Notes under the pieces: generated by a model
What the model was told of the DNA's origin: nothing
What the model saw: the letters and a program-made list of their open reading frames with translations, nothing else
Databases searched by the model: none
In this document: in pieces, positions 15,920-25,800 of the stretch
How the letters are laid out: every line of letters begins with the position of its first letter
Numbering within the stretch: the stretch's first letter is position 1
Assembly: GCA_945787805.1 (NCBI GenBank)
Contig: CALZID010000014.1
Span: 1 to 47,019, forward strand
Length of the DNA: 47,019 nucleotides
From: an uncultured Clostridia bacterium
GTDB taxonomy: Bacteria; Bacillota; Clostridia; Oscillospirales; Acutalibacteraceae
Direction of reading: 5' to 3'
Translations under genes and position numbers: made by a program

Positions 15920-15936
15920 AATATCACCCCAATTTT

Positions 15937-16743
15937 CTATATCTTTTTGTAAACCAAAAAATCAAAATGTATTTCTGTTGTAAAACCGTTGTTCTGACGG
16001 ATTTTTTCTTCGGCACCCAACTGAGTTTTGAAATAATAGGGCGTCATTTTAAAGAGATTTACACCCATTTCACCGTTCAAGGTAATCTCACTTTTTACCG
16101 AATTCTTACTCACAAATTCAAATCCGTCATACTCCGTATGTTTTTCCGCATTTTCATAAACATTTTCATAGAGTAGATTTTTAAGCCCCATAAGATGATT
16201 TTTGCCCGGCACCGCATAAATCATAATTCCGTCTTTTTTGAGAATTCTCTTCATTTCGCTTTCAACCATCGGTGCGAAAATATTGAGAACCAAATCAAAA
16301 GAATTATCCTTTAAGGGCATTTGAAAACAACTGCCCACGGCAAAATGATACTTTTTATACTTACCCGAAGCATATCTGACTGCTTCTTTTGAAATATCGA
16401 ACCCGTATAAATCAAAATCACAATTTATGTTTTTTAATTTTCCGTCATAATACCCTTCACCGCACCCGCAGTCAGCGATAGATAGTTTTTGACTATTAGC
16501 AAAAACAGAGCTAATTATTTCGCAAAGTTTCTCTGCAAAGCAGTCATAATTACCGCTTTCAAGAAATTTTCTTCGGGCAATCACCATTTCTTTTGAGTCA
16601 CCGGGATTATCGGAATGCTTTTTGTTGACGGGCAACAAGTTTACATAGCCTTGCTTTGCAATATCAAAAGAATGATTGTTCTCACAGCAATAGGCTTTGT
16701 TTTGAATATTCAATTGTGTTCTGCAAATGGGACAAATAAACAT
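15937..16743 (-). CDS. RlmA-like 23S rRNA guanine-N1 methyltransferase family protein
   Basis: The 268-residue protein begins with a zinc-binding module (CPIC ... CCENNHSFD) followed by AKQGYVNLLP, both characteristic of the RlmA/RrmA family, then a Rossmann SAM-binding domain with DCGCGEGYYDG. Family members methylate N1 of G745 or G748 in 23S rRNA. I start at ATG 16743 (AGGTG upstream), because the extra 13 residues of the longer frame precede the conserved zinc module. It follows leuS by 51 bases in the same orientation. Which guanosine it modifies cannot be told from sequence alone. Confidence 0.9.
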   Translation of the reverse strand: MFICPICRTQLNIQNKAYCCENNHSFDIAKQGYVNLLPVNKKHSDNPGDSKEMVIARRKFLESGNYDCFAEKLCEIISSVFANSQKLSIADCGCGEGYYDGKLKNINCDFDLYGFDISKEAVRYASGKYKKYHFAVGSCFQMPLKDNSFDLVLNIFAPMVESEMKRILKKDGIMIYAVPGKNHLMGLKNLLYENVYENAEKHTEYDGFEFVSKNSVKSEITLNGEMGVNLFKMTPYYFKTQLGAEEKIRQNNGFTTEIHFDFLVYKKI

Positions 16744-16794
16744 AATACACCTAAAAACAGCGGCAGTGAGAAGCCCCACCACCGCCTTAAAGTT

Positions 16795-19203
16795 TTATTT
16801 TGCAACGATATTTACAAGCTTGCCCTTAACATAGATTTCTTTAATGATATTCTTTCCGTTAAGCTCTGCTTTGACTTTTTCGTCTGCTTTTGCCGCCGCA
16901 ACAGCGTCCGCTTGTTCGATGTCTGCCGCAACATTAAGCTTTGCACGGATTTTACCGTTAATCTGAACGACAATTTCAATTGTTTCGTCAATGCACTTTG
17001 CTTCGTCATAAGTTGGCCATACACCGTCAGCCGCTATCATCTTACCGTATCCGCAAGCTTCCCACATTTCTTCTGTAACATGGGGTGCGAACGGGTTCAC
17101 AAGAAGCAAGAGTGCTTTAAGCTCTGCTCTGTTGATTGAGCCCTTTGTATAAATTGCGTTGAGAAGCGTCATAAGTGCCGCAATTGCAGTGTTGTATTTA
17201 AGAGTTTCAATGTCTTCTGTAACCTTTTTAATTGTCTTGTGGAAAGAAGATGAAAACTCTTTTGAGAATTCGTCACCGTCAACTAAAATTTCCTGTAAAT
17301 TCCAAATTCTGTCAATAAATCTCTTACAGCCCTTAACCGAGCTTTCGCTCCACGGTGCTGCTTGCTCATAATCGCCCATGAAGAGTACATAAGTACGAAG
17401 CACATCTGCGCCGTATACATCAACAACTTCGTTGGGGTCAATAACATTACCGCGGGATTTACTCATTTTAACTCCGTCAGGACCTAAGATAAGGCCTTGA
17501 GCGGTTCTCTTTGCATATGGCTCTGCACAAGGCACTGCGCCGATGTCATAAAGGAATTTATGCCAGAATCTCGAATAGATAAGGTGACGGGTAACATGCT
17601 CCATACCGCCGTTATACCAGTCAACGGGAAGCCAATATTTAAGTTTATCCATATCAGCGAGAGCTGTATCATTATGCGGGTCGATATAGCGCAAGAAATA
17701 CCATGATGAGCCTGCCCATTGGGGCATTGTGTCGGTTTCTCTCTTTGCGTCGCCGCCGCATTTCGGACACTTGCAGTTTACATAGGACTCAATTTTTGCA
17801 AGGGGGCTTTCACCGTCCGTACCCGGTTCAAAGTTTTCAACTTCGGGAAGTCTTAACGGCAATTCATCGTAAGGTACTGCAACCATTCCGCACTTGTCAC
17901 AGTGTACAATCGGGATTGGCTCACCCCAATAACGCTGACGGTTGAATGCCCAGTCTTTCATTTTATACTGAACGCCGCCTTCACCGATGCCTTTATCCTG
18001 TAAAAAGTCAATCATCTTTGCGATTGAATCTTTTTTATTATCCGTTCCGTTAAGAAAATCGGAATTCACCATTTCACCGTCGCCCGTGTATGCGGCCTCG
18101 TCAATATTGCCACCCTTGATAACTTCGATAATGTCAATGCCGAATTTCTTTGCAAAGTCATAGTCACGGTCGTCGTGTGCGGGAACAGCCATAATAGCGC
18201 CCGTACCGTAGCCCATCATAACATAATCGGATATGTAAATCGGAATATCCTTACCGTTTACAGGATTCTTTGCGGTAATTCCGCTGATTTTAACACCTGT
18301 TTTATCCTTTACAAGCTGAGTGCGCTCAAACTCTGTCTTCTTTGCACATTCTGTACGGTAATTCTTGATTTCATCCATATTGGAAATCTTGTCGGCATAT
18401 TTGTCGATTATCGGGTGCTCGGGCGCCATAACCATAAATGTTACACCGAAAAGAGTATCGGGACGGGTTGTGTAAATTTTAAGCTTTTCGGGGATTTCGT
18501 TAAGAGTAAAGTTTACAAATGCGCCGCGGGATTTACCAATCCAGTTTACCTGTTGAAGTTTAATGTTGGGAAGATAGTCAACCTCGTGAAGTCCGTCAAG
18601 AAGCTTGTCGGCATATTCGGTAATTCTCAAATACCAGACATCCTTCGACTTTTGAACAACATCACTGTGGCAAATGTCACACTTGCCCCCCTGTGAATCT
18701 TCGTTTGAAAGAACAACTTTACAAGAGGGACAATAGTTTACCAAAGTCTTGTCACGGAAAGCGAGTCCGTTTTCAAACATTTTAAGGAAAATCCACTGTG
18801 TCCACTTATAGTATTTTTCGTCAGTTGTGTCAACTACTCTTGAATAGTCAAATGAGAAACCCACTCTCTTTAACTGACTTGTAAACTTTTCTATGTTCAT
18901 ATCGGTAACTTTTCTCGGGTGGATACCTGTTTTGATGGCATAGTTTTCTGTTGGAAGACCGTAAGCGTCAAAGCCTATGGGGAAAAGCACATTATAGCCT
19001 TCAAGTCTTCTCTTGCGGGAAACCACTTCAAGACCGCTGTATGCCTTAATGTGACCGACATGCATACCCGCACCTGACGGATACGGAAACTCAACAAGGC
19101 CGTAGAATTTTGGCTTTTCGGAATTATCCTGAGCTTCAAAAACCTTGGCTTCTTCCCATTTTGATTGCCATTTTTGTTCGGTGGCTTTAAAATCGTAATT
19201 CAT
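16795..19203 (-). CDS. leuS: Leucyl-tRNA synthetase
   Basis: This 802-residue class Ia synthetase charges tRNA-Leu. The HIGH motif is HVGH at residues 48-51 (PYPSGAGMHVGH), the editing domain follows with the TTRPDTLFG motif, a zinc-type cysteine insertion (CPKCGG) lies before the second half of the catalytic domain, and the KMSKS loop is KMSKSRGNV. The length is normal. It is 35 bases downstream of rsfS and continues the ribosome/nucleotide gene run. No T-box leader is visible; transcription probably comes from upstream genes. Confidence 0.98.
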   Translation of the reverse strand: MNYDFKATEQKWQSKWEEAKVFEAQDNSEKPKFYGLVEFPYPSGAGMHVGHIKAYSGLEVVSRKRRLEGYNVLFPIGFDAYGLPTENYAIKTGIHPRKVTDMNIEKFTSQLKRVGFSFDYSRVVDTTDEKYYKWTQWIFLKMFENGLAFRDKTLVNYCPSCKVVLSNEDSQGGKCDICHSDVVQKSKDVWYLRITEYADKLLDGLHEVDYLPNIKLQQVNWIGKSRGAFVNFTLNEIPEKLKIYTTRPDTLFGVTFMVMAPEHPIIDKYADKISNMDEIKNYRTECAKKTEFERTQLVKDKTGVKISGITAKNPVNGKDIPIYISDYVMMGYGTGAIMAVPAHDDRDYDFAKKFGIDIIEVIKGGNIDEAAYTGDGEMVNSDFLNGTDNKKDSIAKMIDFLQDKGIGEGGVQYKMKDWAFNRQRYWGEPIPIVHCDKCGMVAVPYDELPLRLPEVENFEPGTDGESPLAKIESYVNCKCPKCGGDAKRETDTMPQWAGSSWYFLRYIDPHNDTALADMDKLKYWLPVDWYNGGMEHVTRHLIYSRFWHKFLYDIGAVPCAEPYAKRTAQGLILGPDGVKMSKSRGNVIDPNEVVDVYGADVLRTYVLFMGDYEQAAPWSESSVKGCKRFIDRIWNLQEILVDGDEFSKEFSSSFHKTIKKVTEDIETLKYNTAIAALMTLLNAIYTKGSINRAELKALLLLVNPFAPHVTEEMWEACGYGKMIAADGVWPTYDEAKCIDETIEIVVQINGKIRAKLNVAADIEQADAVAAAKADEKVKAELNGKNIIKEIYVKGKLVNIVAK

Positions 19204-19238
19204 ATATATAACCTTCTTTAAAGTAATTTTTTACTGTT

Positions 19239-19592
19239 TTATTCTTTTATAATTGTACCGATGTCAAATTCTTTAGCGTCACCCCAAAGATGTTCAAGAC
19301 TGTATAGCTCTCTTTGGTCGGGGGTGAAAATATGAACAACAACCGTTCCGTAGTCCAAAAGAATCCAACCCGTTGATTTGCCTTCAACATTTTTAGGCTC
19401 AACGCCCTGCTTTGACAAAGAATCCTGAACTTCATCCGACAGCGCACGGATATGAGTGCCCGATGTACCCGTTGCGATTACGAAATAATCTGCAACAGAT
19501 GTCAATTCTGTAATTTCAAGTGATTTTATATCGGTTGCTTTCTTATTGTCAAGAGTAGCAACAATATTTTTCATAAGTTCTGTTCTGTCCAT
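19239..19592 (-). CDS. rsfS: Ribosome silencing factor
   Basis: The 117-residue protein matches RsfS (Iojap/YbeB), which binds L14 on the large subunit and blocks subunit joining when nutrients are scarce. Hallmarks are IKSLEITELTSVADYFVIATG and the WILLDYGTVVVHIFTPDQRELYSLEHLW segment. It starts immediately after yqeK, the usual Firmicutes order nadD-yqeK-rsfS. Confidence 0.97.
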   Translation of the reverse strand: MDRTELMKNIVATLDNKKATDIKSLEITELTSVADYFVIATGTSGTHIRALSDEVQDSLSKQGVEPKNVEGKSTGWILLDYGTVVVHIFTPDQRELYSLEHLWGDAKEFDIGTIIKE

Positions 19593-20168
19593 TTATTTCA
19601 TCCTTTCTATGAAATAATTGTATGCTTTGATTGTGTCAATGTGTATTTGTCTGCACTTTTCGGCATTGTCTTCTATGGTGAACGAAAGTCCCCGAAGACA
19701 AGTTTTATCTAAATCTTCTTCTGCCATTGCTCTGACTTCTGAAATGTCGGGATAATTTCTGTCTTCCGATGTTAAATCGGCAACATAGATAATCTTGTCT
19801 AAAAGCGACATATCTTCTTTGCCGGTTGTGTGCCATCTCACCGCCGAAAGAATTTCACTGTCGGTAACACCTAAGTTTTTACGAAGAAAAACTTCCCCCG
19901 CAACAGCGTGTAAAGTAACCGTTATGCTTTTTTCCGCTTCGGTTAAGGTTTGACCGTCAGCTTCTATGATTTTAAGCATATTTTCAACGGGTTCATACCG
20001 CATAATATCGTGAATCAGCCCCGCTGTGTATGCTTTTTCACAGTCCCCGCCGAAAATTTCAGCCAAATGCTTTGCCTGTTCGGCAACACAGATTGAATGA
20101 TAAAGTCTTTCGGGTGTTAAACGGGTTTTGAGAATTTCTAAAAACTCACTGTTTCTTTGAGTATCCAT
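19593..20168 (-). CDS. yqeK: HD-domain nucleotide hydrolase YqeK
   Basis: The 191-residue protein is an HD-superfamily phosphohydrolase: His24 in LYHSICVAE, the His-Asp pair at 53-54 in AGLIHDIMRYEP, and a later HAVAGEVFL segment. YqeK homologues in Firmicutes hydrolyse Ap4A symmetrically. I use ATG 20168, which has GGAGAG upstream and lies 23 bases inside the end of nadD; the frame extends 30 codons further upstream but that part overlaps nadD heavily and has no family support. It is immediately followed by rsfS. Confidence 0.93.
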   Translation of the reverse strand: MDTQRNSEFLEILKTRLTPERLYHSICVAEQAKHLAEIFGGDCEKAYTAGLIHDIMRYEPVENMLKIIEADGQTLTEAEKSITVTLHAVAGEVFLRKNLGVTDSEILSAVRWHTTGKEDMSLLDKIIYVADLTSEDRNYPDISEVRAMAEEDLDKTCLRGLSFTIEDNAEKCRQIHIDTIKAYNYFIERMK

Positions 20169-20775
20169 ATAATTTGTGACTCTCCATATATTCGATGATT
20201 TCAGGCTCAACAATTCCGTAAAGACTCTTTTCTTCGTTGATTCTTTGACGGATTTCACCTGAGCTTACAATATACGCATCAAGCGGTGAGATATGTATAT
20301 TCTTCCCGTCAAAGCCGTCAATATAAACACCTAATTTTTCAAATGCGTATTGACGAAGACTTTGAATGCTGTCGTCACTATTGCGTGAAGCCACGCAGAC
20401 CGTACATTCTTCTAAAAGCTCTTTGTGTTTATACCACTTATGGAAGATATAAAACATATCCGACCCGATAATCAGATATAAATCGTCATTGGGATATTTT
20501 TTTCTCAAATCTTTAACAGTATAAATTGTGTAACTGTCGGAATCCCTATCCATCTCCATTGTGCTGATTTCAAATTTAGGATTTTTAAATGCCATTTTGC
20601 ACATTGCAATTCTGTCTTTATTATCAGCCAAGTCGTCGCAGCGCTTATGAGTCGGGATTTTATTCGGAATAATTAAAACCTTGTCAAGCTCTAATTCTTC
20701 CGTCATTTTCTCAATCATTCTTGCGTGACCTTTATGGGGTGGATTGAATGTTCCGCCGAAAATACCGATTTTCAT
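20146..20775 (-). CDS. nadD: Nicotinate-nucleotide adenylyltransferase
   Basis: NadD makes deamido-NAD from nicotinate mononucleotide and ATP. The nucleotidyltransferase signature GGTFNPPHKGH lies at residues 7-17 and the later GSDMFYIFHKWY segment is typical of NadD. The length of 209 residues is normal. Its start touches the stop of yhbY and its end overlaps yqeK, as in the conserved Firmicutes cluster. Confidence 0.97.
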   Translation of the reverse strand: MKIGIFGGTFNPPHKGHARMIEKMTEELELDKVLIIPNKIPTHKRCDDLADNKDRIAMCKMAFKNPKFEISTMEMDRDSDSYTIYTVKDLRKKYPNDDLYLIIGSDMFYIFHKWYKHKELLEECTVCVASRNSDDSIQSLRQYAFEKLGVYIDGFDGKNIHISPLDAYIVSSGEIRQRINEEKSLYGIVEPEIIEYMESHKLYGYSKKQ

Positions 20776-21077
20776 TATCTTTTGCCCTTCTTTTTCTCGT
20801 CTTTATGAAGTTCGGGATTGTATCTGTAAAAAATCATACTGCCGCCGATTACGCCCACACATTCGCTGTTCGTTGCTTCGGCAAGTTTTTGCGCAATGTC
20901 CTTTGGTTTTTCGGGACTTGTTTCTAAAAGCACTTTAAGTTTAATAAGTTCTCTTGCTTTCAGTGCGTCATCCGTCTGTTTAATTAAAGCGTCAGAAATT
21001 CCACCTTTGCCCACTTGAAATAAAGGTTGAAGTGAATTTGCCTGACCTCTCCAATATGCTCTTTCTTTACTTGTCAT
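20775..21077 (-). CDS. yhbY: CRS1/YhbY-type RNA-binding protein
   Basis: The 100-residue protein is a stand-alone CRM domain: MTSKERAYWRGQA, the conserved VGKGGI, and RELIKLKVL. YhbY binds pre-50S particles and is thought to help ribosome assembly. I start at ATG 21077, preceded by AGGAGA, rather than at 21116; the discarded upstream part runs into a palindromic repeat. It sits in the order rdgB-yhbY-nadD. Confidence 0.95.
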   Translation of the reverse strand: MTSKERAYWRGQANSLQPLFQVGKGGISDALIKQTDDALKARELIKLKVLLETSPEKPKDIAQKLAEATNSECVGVIGGSMIFYRYNPELHKDEKKKGKR

Positions 21078-21105
21078 AAATTTCTCCTGTTGTATTATCC
21101 TTATC

Positions 21106-21129
21106 GGCGGGAGCAAGCCCCCGCCCTAC
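21106..21129. repeat. GC-rich palindromic repeat between rdgB and yhbY
   Basis: A GGCGGG-type palindrome around GCAAGC ending in CCCGCCCTAC. It is the same family as the units at 41810-42003 and 42977-43058, and nearly identical to 42977-43000. Confidence 0.75.
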
Positions 21130-21132
21130 AAA

Positions 21133-21720
21133 TTAAATGTAATTTTTGATTTCTTCTGCGAATTTTCTTAAAGCATTTCCACGGTGACTGACTTTATCTT
21201 TTTCTTCTGCCGAAAGTTCACCGAAGGTTTTATCCCCCACTAAAAACAACGGGTCATAACCGAATCCGCCGTTGCCGTGCACTTCGTGAGCGATTACCCC
21301 TTCGCAGGTGCCCATTACCGTAAAGCTTCTTCCGTCGGGGAAGCAGCAGCAAACACAGCTGACAAACCGTGCGGTTCGCTCACTGTCGGGAACATCTTTC
21401 ATAAGACCAAGCAGTTTTTCGTTGTTTTTAGCATCGTTTCCGTGTTCACCGCCGAAACGGGCTGAATAAACACCGGGTGCGCCGTCGAGATAATCTACCA
21501 TAAGCCCCGAATCGTCTGCAACACAGACCATTCCGCTTTCTTTACATCCGCTATTTGCTTTCAAAAATGCGTTTTCTTCAAATGTGGAGCCTGTTTCTTC
21601 CACATCCGAAAGAGTAATTCCCGCCATATCGGCAGTTAAAACATTTATACCGAGCGGCGCTAATATTCTCTGCAATTCCGCCTGTTTTTTCATATTATGA
21701 GTTGCGATTAAAAAGTCCAA
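21133..21720 (-). CDS. rdgB: XTP/dITP pyrophosphatase (non-canonical purine NTPase)
   Basis: The 195-residue protein cleans the nucleotide pool of ITP, XTP and their deoxy forms. Family motifs are LIATHNMKK at the N terminus, SGLMVDYLDGAPGVYSARFGG and GFGYDPLF, plus SHRGNAL near the C terminus. The start is TTG at 21720, with GAGGGG about eight bases upstream, and it lies inside the last 26 bases of ftsY. That overlap suggests translation coupled to ftsY. Confidence 0.96.
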   Translation of the reverse strand: MDFLIATHNMKKQAELQRILAPLGINVLTADMAGITLSDVEETGSTFEENAFLKANSGCKESGMVCVADDSGLMVDYLDGAPGVYSARFGGEHGNDAKNNEKLLGLMKDVPDSERTARFVSCVCCCFPDGRSFTVMGTCEGVIAHEVHGNGGFGYDPLFLVGDKTFGELSAEEKDKVSHRGNALRKFAEEIKNYI

Positions 21721-22852
21721 AGAAACCCCTCTTTTTCTTTTCTTCTTTTTCTTCAGGTTGATTTTCTTCTGTTATCTCTTCTTCCTGTTCCAATCCTGTG
21801 TCATCTGCTTCGGAAGACTCTTCAAGCTCTCCACCGTCTTCATCGGCGAGTTCTTCCGATAAAATATCTTCATCAGCGTCTTCGTATTCTTCTGCAATCT
21901 CTTCCGCAGTTTCAAGCTGAATATCCTCCTCTTCTTTGTAATCTATCTTGTCAAACAAGCCGTCTGCAAATGCTTCGGGTTTAAAGGGCTGCAAGTCGTC
22001 AATCTGCTCACCCACACCTATAAATTTAACGGGGATTTCAAGCTCGTTCTTGATAGCCAACACAACACCGCCTCGTGCAGTACCGTCAAGCTTTGTGAGC
22101 ACAATACCCGTAATATCGGCAACACTCTTGAATTCTCTCGCCTGATTAACTGCATTCTGGCCAGTTGTGGCGTCAAGCACCAAAAGCACTTCACGGTCAG
22201 AATAGGGCAATTCCCTGTCAATAACTCTGTAAATCTTATTGAGCTCGTCCATAAGGTTTTTCTTGTTGTGAAGTCGGCCTGCGGTATCAATAATGATTAT
22301 TTCGCTATCCCTTGCCTTTGCGGCACTAATTGTATCAAACACAACTGCGGCAGGGTCAGCGCCTTCTTTATGCTTGACAATGTCAACGCCCGAACGGTCC
22401 GCCCAAATTTGAAGCTGGTCAATAGCGGCGGCACGGAATGTATCGGCAGCGCCTAAAATTACGCTCTTACCCTGTGCTTTATACATAGCCGCCATTTTAC
22501 CGATTGTTGTCGTCTTGCCCACACCGTTTACACCGATTACAAGAATAACCGACGGAACCGTAATAAGCCCCATATCTTCTCCGCCATAGAGCATTTCCGC
22601 AACAATCTCTTTAATCTGCCGGCGAATTGCTTCTGCACCCTTGATTTTGCCTTTTTCCACTTCTTCACGAAGTTTTTCGGTAATTTCAACGGCAGTTGTA
22701 ACGCCCACATCACCCATAACAAGAATTTCTTCAAGCTCATGATAAAGGTCGTCGTTTACTTCGTCAAAGTTATCGAGCATATCGTCGATAGCCCCTGCCA
22801 TTTTGTTTCTTGTTTTCGTCAGTCCGAAATTTATCTTTTTGAAAATTCCCAT
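21695..22852 (-). CDS. ftsY: Signal recognition particle receptor FtsY with C-terminal acidic extension
   Basis: FtsY is the SRP receptor GTPase that delivers ribosomes to SecYEG. The N domain starts directly at residue 1, followed by the G domain with P-loop GVNGVGKTTT (107-116), DTAGR (189-193), TKLDG (253-257) and the closing GVGEQIDDLQPF (279-290). Residues about 303-385 are extra: a Glu/Asp-rich stretch that ends in KKKRGFFGLF. In E. coli an acidic A domain beginning with a similar KKRGFF helix lies at the N terminus, so here the membrane-targeting part appears moved to the C terminus. It lies 33 bases after smc, the usual context. Confidence 0.96.
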   Translation of the reverse strand: MGIFKKINFGLTKTRNKMAGAIDDMLDNFDEVNDDLYHELEEILVMGDVGVTTAVEITEKLREEVEKGKIKGAEAIRRQIKEIVAEMLYGGEDMGLITVPSVILVIGVNGVGKTTTIGKMAAMYKAQGKSVILGAADTFRAAAIDQLQIWADRSGVDIVKHKEGADPAAVVFDTISAAKARDSEIIIIDTAGRLHNKKNLMDELNKIYRVIDRELPYSDREVLLVLDATTGQNAVNQAREFKSVADITGIVLTKLDGTARGGVVLAIKNELEIPVKFIGVGEQIDDLQPFKPEAFADGLFDKIDYKEEEDIQLETAEEIAEEYEDADEDILSEELADEDGGELEESSEADDTGLEQEEEITEENQPEEKEEKKKRGFFGLFNRNS

Positions 22853-22885
22853 AATAATTTCCTTTCGAGAATTTGTTTAGCTGCG

Positions 22886-25800
22886 TTATGCAAGACCGAG
22901 TTTGCGAGCCATTTCGGCCGTTTTAAGCTCGAGAATTTTAGATACGCCTTCTTCTTGCATTGTAACGCCGTAGAGCATATCTGCTTCTTCCATTGTACCT
23001 CGACGGTGAGTGATGAGAATAAACTGTGTATTCTTCGTCATTCTTCTCACATATTGAGCATAACGGACAACATTTACATCGTCAAGAGCCGCTTCAACTT
23101 CGTCGAATATTACGAACGGCGCAGGTGTAACTTTTAGAATTGCAAAGAGAAGTGCAATTGCCGAAAGTCCCTTTTCACCGCCCGAAAGCAGATTGATGTT
23201 TTGAACATTTTTGCCCGGTGGCTGAACCTTGATTTCAATGTCACATTCAAGAACATTCATCTCGTCTTCAAGCACCAATTCCGCCTTACCGCCGCCGAAA
23301 AGCTCGGCAAAGGTTTCGCCGAAGGCGGTGTTGATTTTCTGGAACTGTTCACGGAACTGCACACTCATTTTTGTTGTCAAGTCATCAATAAGGCGAATAA
23401 GCTCTGCCTTTGATTTTTCAACATCACCTATCTGCTCCGACATAAATTCATATCTTTCCGATACTTCTTTGTATTCGTCGATGGCAGAAACATTAACCGA
23501 ACCAAGACCTCGAATTTCATTTTTAAGAGCAGAAAGACGGCTTCTTGCTTCACCGATATTTTCAATAACGATTTCAAGCGCCATTGCTTCACGGCGAGTG
23601 AGCTGATATTCGTCATAGAGCTTTGAGTTGTATTCTTCAAACTCGTTGAGCATTGCCGCTTTTCTCTCTTCAAGTCGGGCAAGCTCACCGCTGACTCTCT
23701 CTCTTTCGGCGCTTTTTTCTTTTTCGAGATTTCTAAGGTCGGTATTTTCTTTTTCGAGAGCGGTTCTCTCTTCAATTAAGCCGTCAACATTCGTCCTTGC
23801 GTCGCCGCACTGTTTACGAAGCTCGTCGGCAGATGTGCGAAGACTTTCAATATCTTTTGTGAGCCAAATGTTTTTATTCTTAAAAGCTTCGATTTCATTG
23901 TCGAGCTCTTCAAGTCTTGTGGTTTTTGAGCCTTTGAGAATATCTAATCTGCGAATATTATCGTCGGCAGATTCAATATCTTTTTGAAAACCGAGAATTT
24001 CAAGTCTTATTTGCTCTGCCTTTTGCGAAAGCTCTTCACGGACAAGAGAAAGACTTTCTCTGTCACCGCTGACCGCTTCAAGACTCTTTTCTTTCTGTGC
24101 GATTTCTTCGTTTAATTCAAGGACTTTTTGACGGGCAATAATACTGTCACTGTTGATTTTCTCGATTCTCTCGTTGAGAATTTTTTCTTCGTCAAGAAGC
24201 TCTTTTACACCGCCCGAAGATGCTTCGTATTCGCTGACTGCAAGCTTATATTCACCTTCAAGGCGGATTTTTTCTTCGTTTGCGGAGAGAATGTCACCTT
24301 CTATGCCTTCAAGGTCTGCGACGGCGGACGCCAAATCTTCACTGAGCATTTTTTCCTGAACTGATAAATTATTTCTCTTGTCTTCAAGGTCTTTTACCGA
24401 TGCCGACAGTTTCTCAATTTCGTTGGAGCGGGAGAGCATTCCCACGCCCTGAGCCTTTGAGCCGCCCGTCATTGAACCTCCGGCATTGATAACTTGTCCG
24501 TCAAGAGTGACTATTTTAAATCTGTTTTTATATTTCTTTGCAATAGTGATTGCAGAGTCCATATCTTCGCAGACAACCGTTTTACCCAAAAGATTTTCGA
24601 TTATATCCTGATATTTTTTATCTGCGCTGACAAGGTTTGATGCAATATTCACAAAGCCGTAGCAATCGTCCAAACCCTTTTCTTCAAGACTTCTCGCCTT
24701 AATTGCCGAAAGCGGCAGGAATGTTGCTCTGCCCCCACGGGTTTCTTTAAGAAATGCGATTGCTCTTTTTGCATCGTTTTCATTATCCACAACCACATTT
24801 TGAATTGCAATTCCCAAGGCAGTTTCAACGGCAACAGAATATTTATCCTTAACCGTAATAAGCTGTGAAAGAGGACCGTGCACGCCTCGAAGTGAGCCTC
24901 GCTTGCTCTCTTTCATAACACTTCTGACGGAGCCTTGATAACCCTCCATATTCTTTTCAAGGTCATCAAGCACACGAATTCTCTCGTTCTTTAGACCGAT
25001 TTCGCTGTCAAGAGCAGCGATTTCCGCTTTGATTTTTTCGCTTTTTTCGGTACGGGTTTGCACCTTTATGCGATAACCGTCAACCGCATTTTTATATCCG
25101 TCAATTTTTTCGTTACAGTCAGAGAGTGCTTTTTCTGCATTGTTTTTCTTTTCTTCAAGAGTTAAAACAACATCTCGTCTGTTGCCGAGAATATCGGCGA
25201 TTGCGGAAATTCTTGTTTTGATTTCTTCGATTTGTGAGTTTGCGGTTTCGCTTATAACACGGTTGTCTGCAAGGCTGACTGTGAGAAGTGAAATCTCTTT
25301 TGAAAGGTCCGCCGCAACTGATGCAAATTGGTCATTTTCACTTTGCAATTTTTCGATTTCGCTAATCTGTGACTGAAGTTTTGCATTTGCATCGTCAAGG
25401 CCTTTTTGAGCGAGTGCTTTTTGGCTGTTTGCATTTTCGATTTGTGCGTCAATATCTGTTTCGTCTTCGTTTGCGCTTAATTTATCTTTTTCAAGTCTTT
25501 CGATTGATTCGTTGTTGTGAGCGATTGAGTTTTCATAAACCTTTGCCTGACTTTCAAGCTCTGCCGCCTGCTCTTCAAAATGAGAGGTAGACGCACGAAC
25601 TTCTTCAATTTTAACATTGATTTCGTGGGTCTTTTCTACAATCGCATTCATCTTTTGCTCGATTTCTTCAAGCTGACGCTGTGCGTCTTTATATTGAACG
25701 GAAGAAATGTCAATCTTTCTGTCTTGCTCTTTTAATCTTTCTCCGGTTTTTTCGATATTATGTAACCAAATACCTATTTCAAGATTTTTTCTTTCTTCGG

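Noticed and set aside
12145-16743. A defence or toxin island among the small enzymes (MGMT-like, ABM, cyclase, chromate transporter)
   Set aside because: No nuclease, toxin-antitoxin or sensor domains are seen; all are ordinary metabolic or RNA-modification families.
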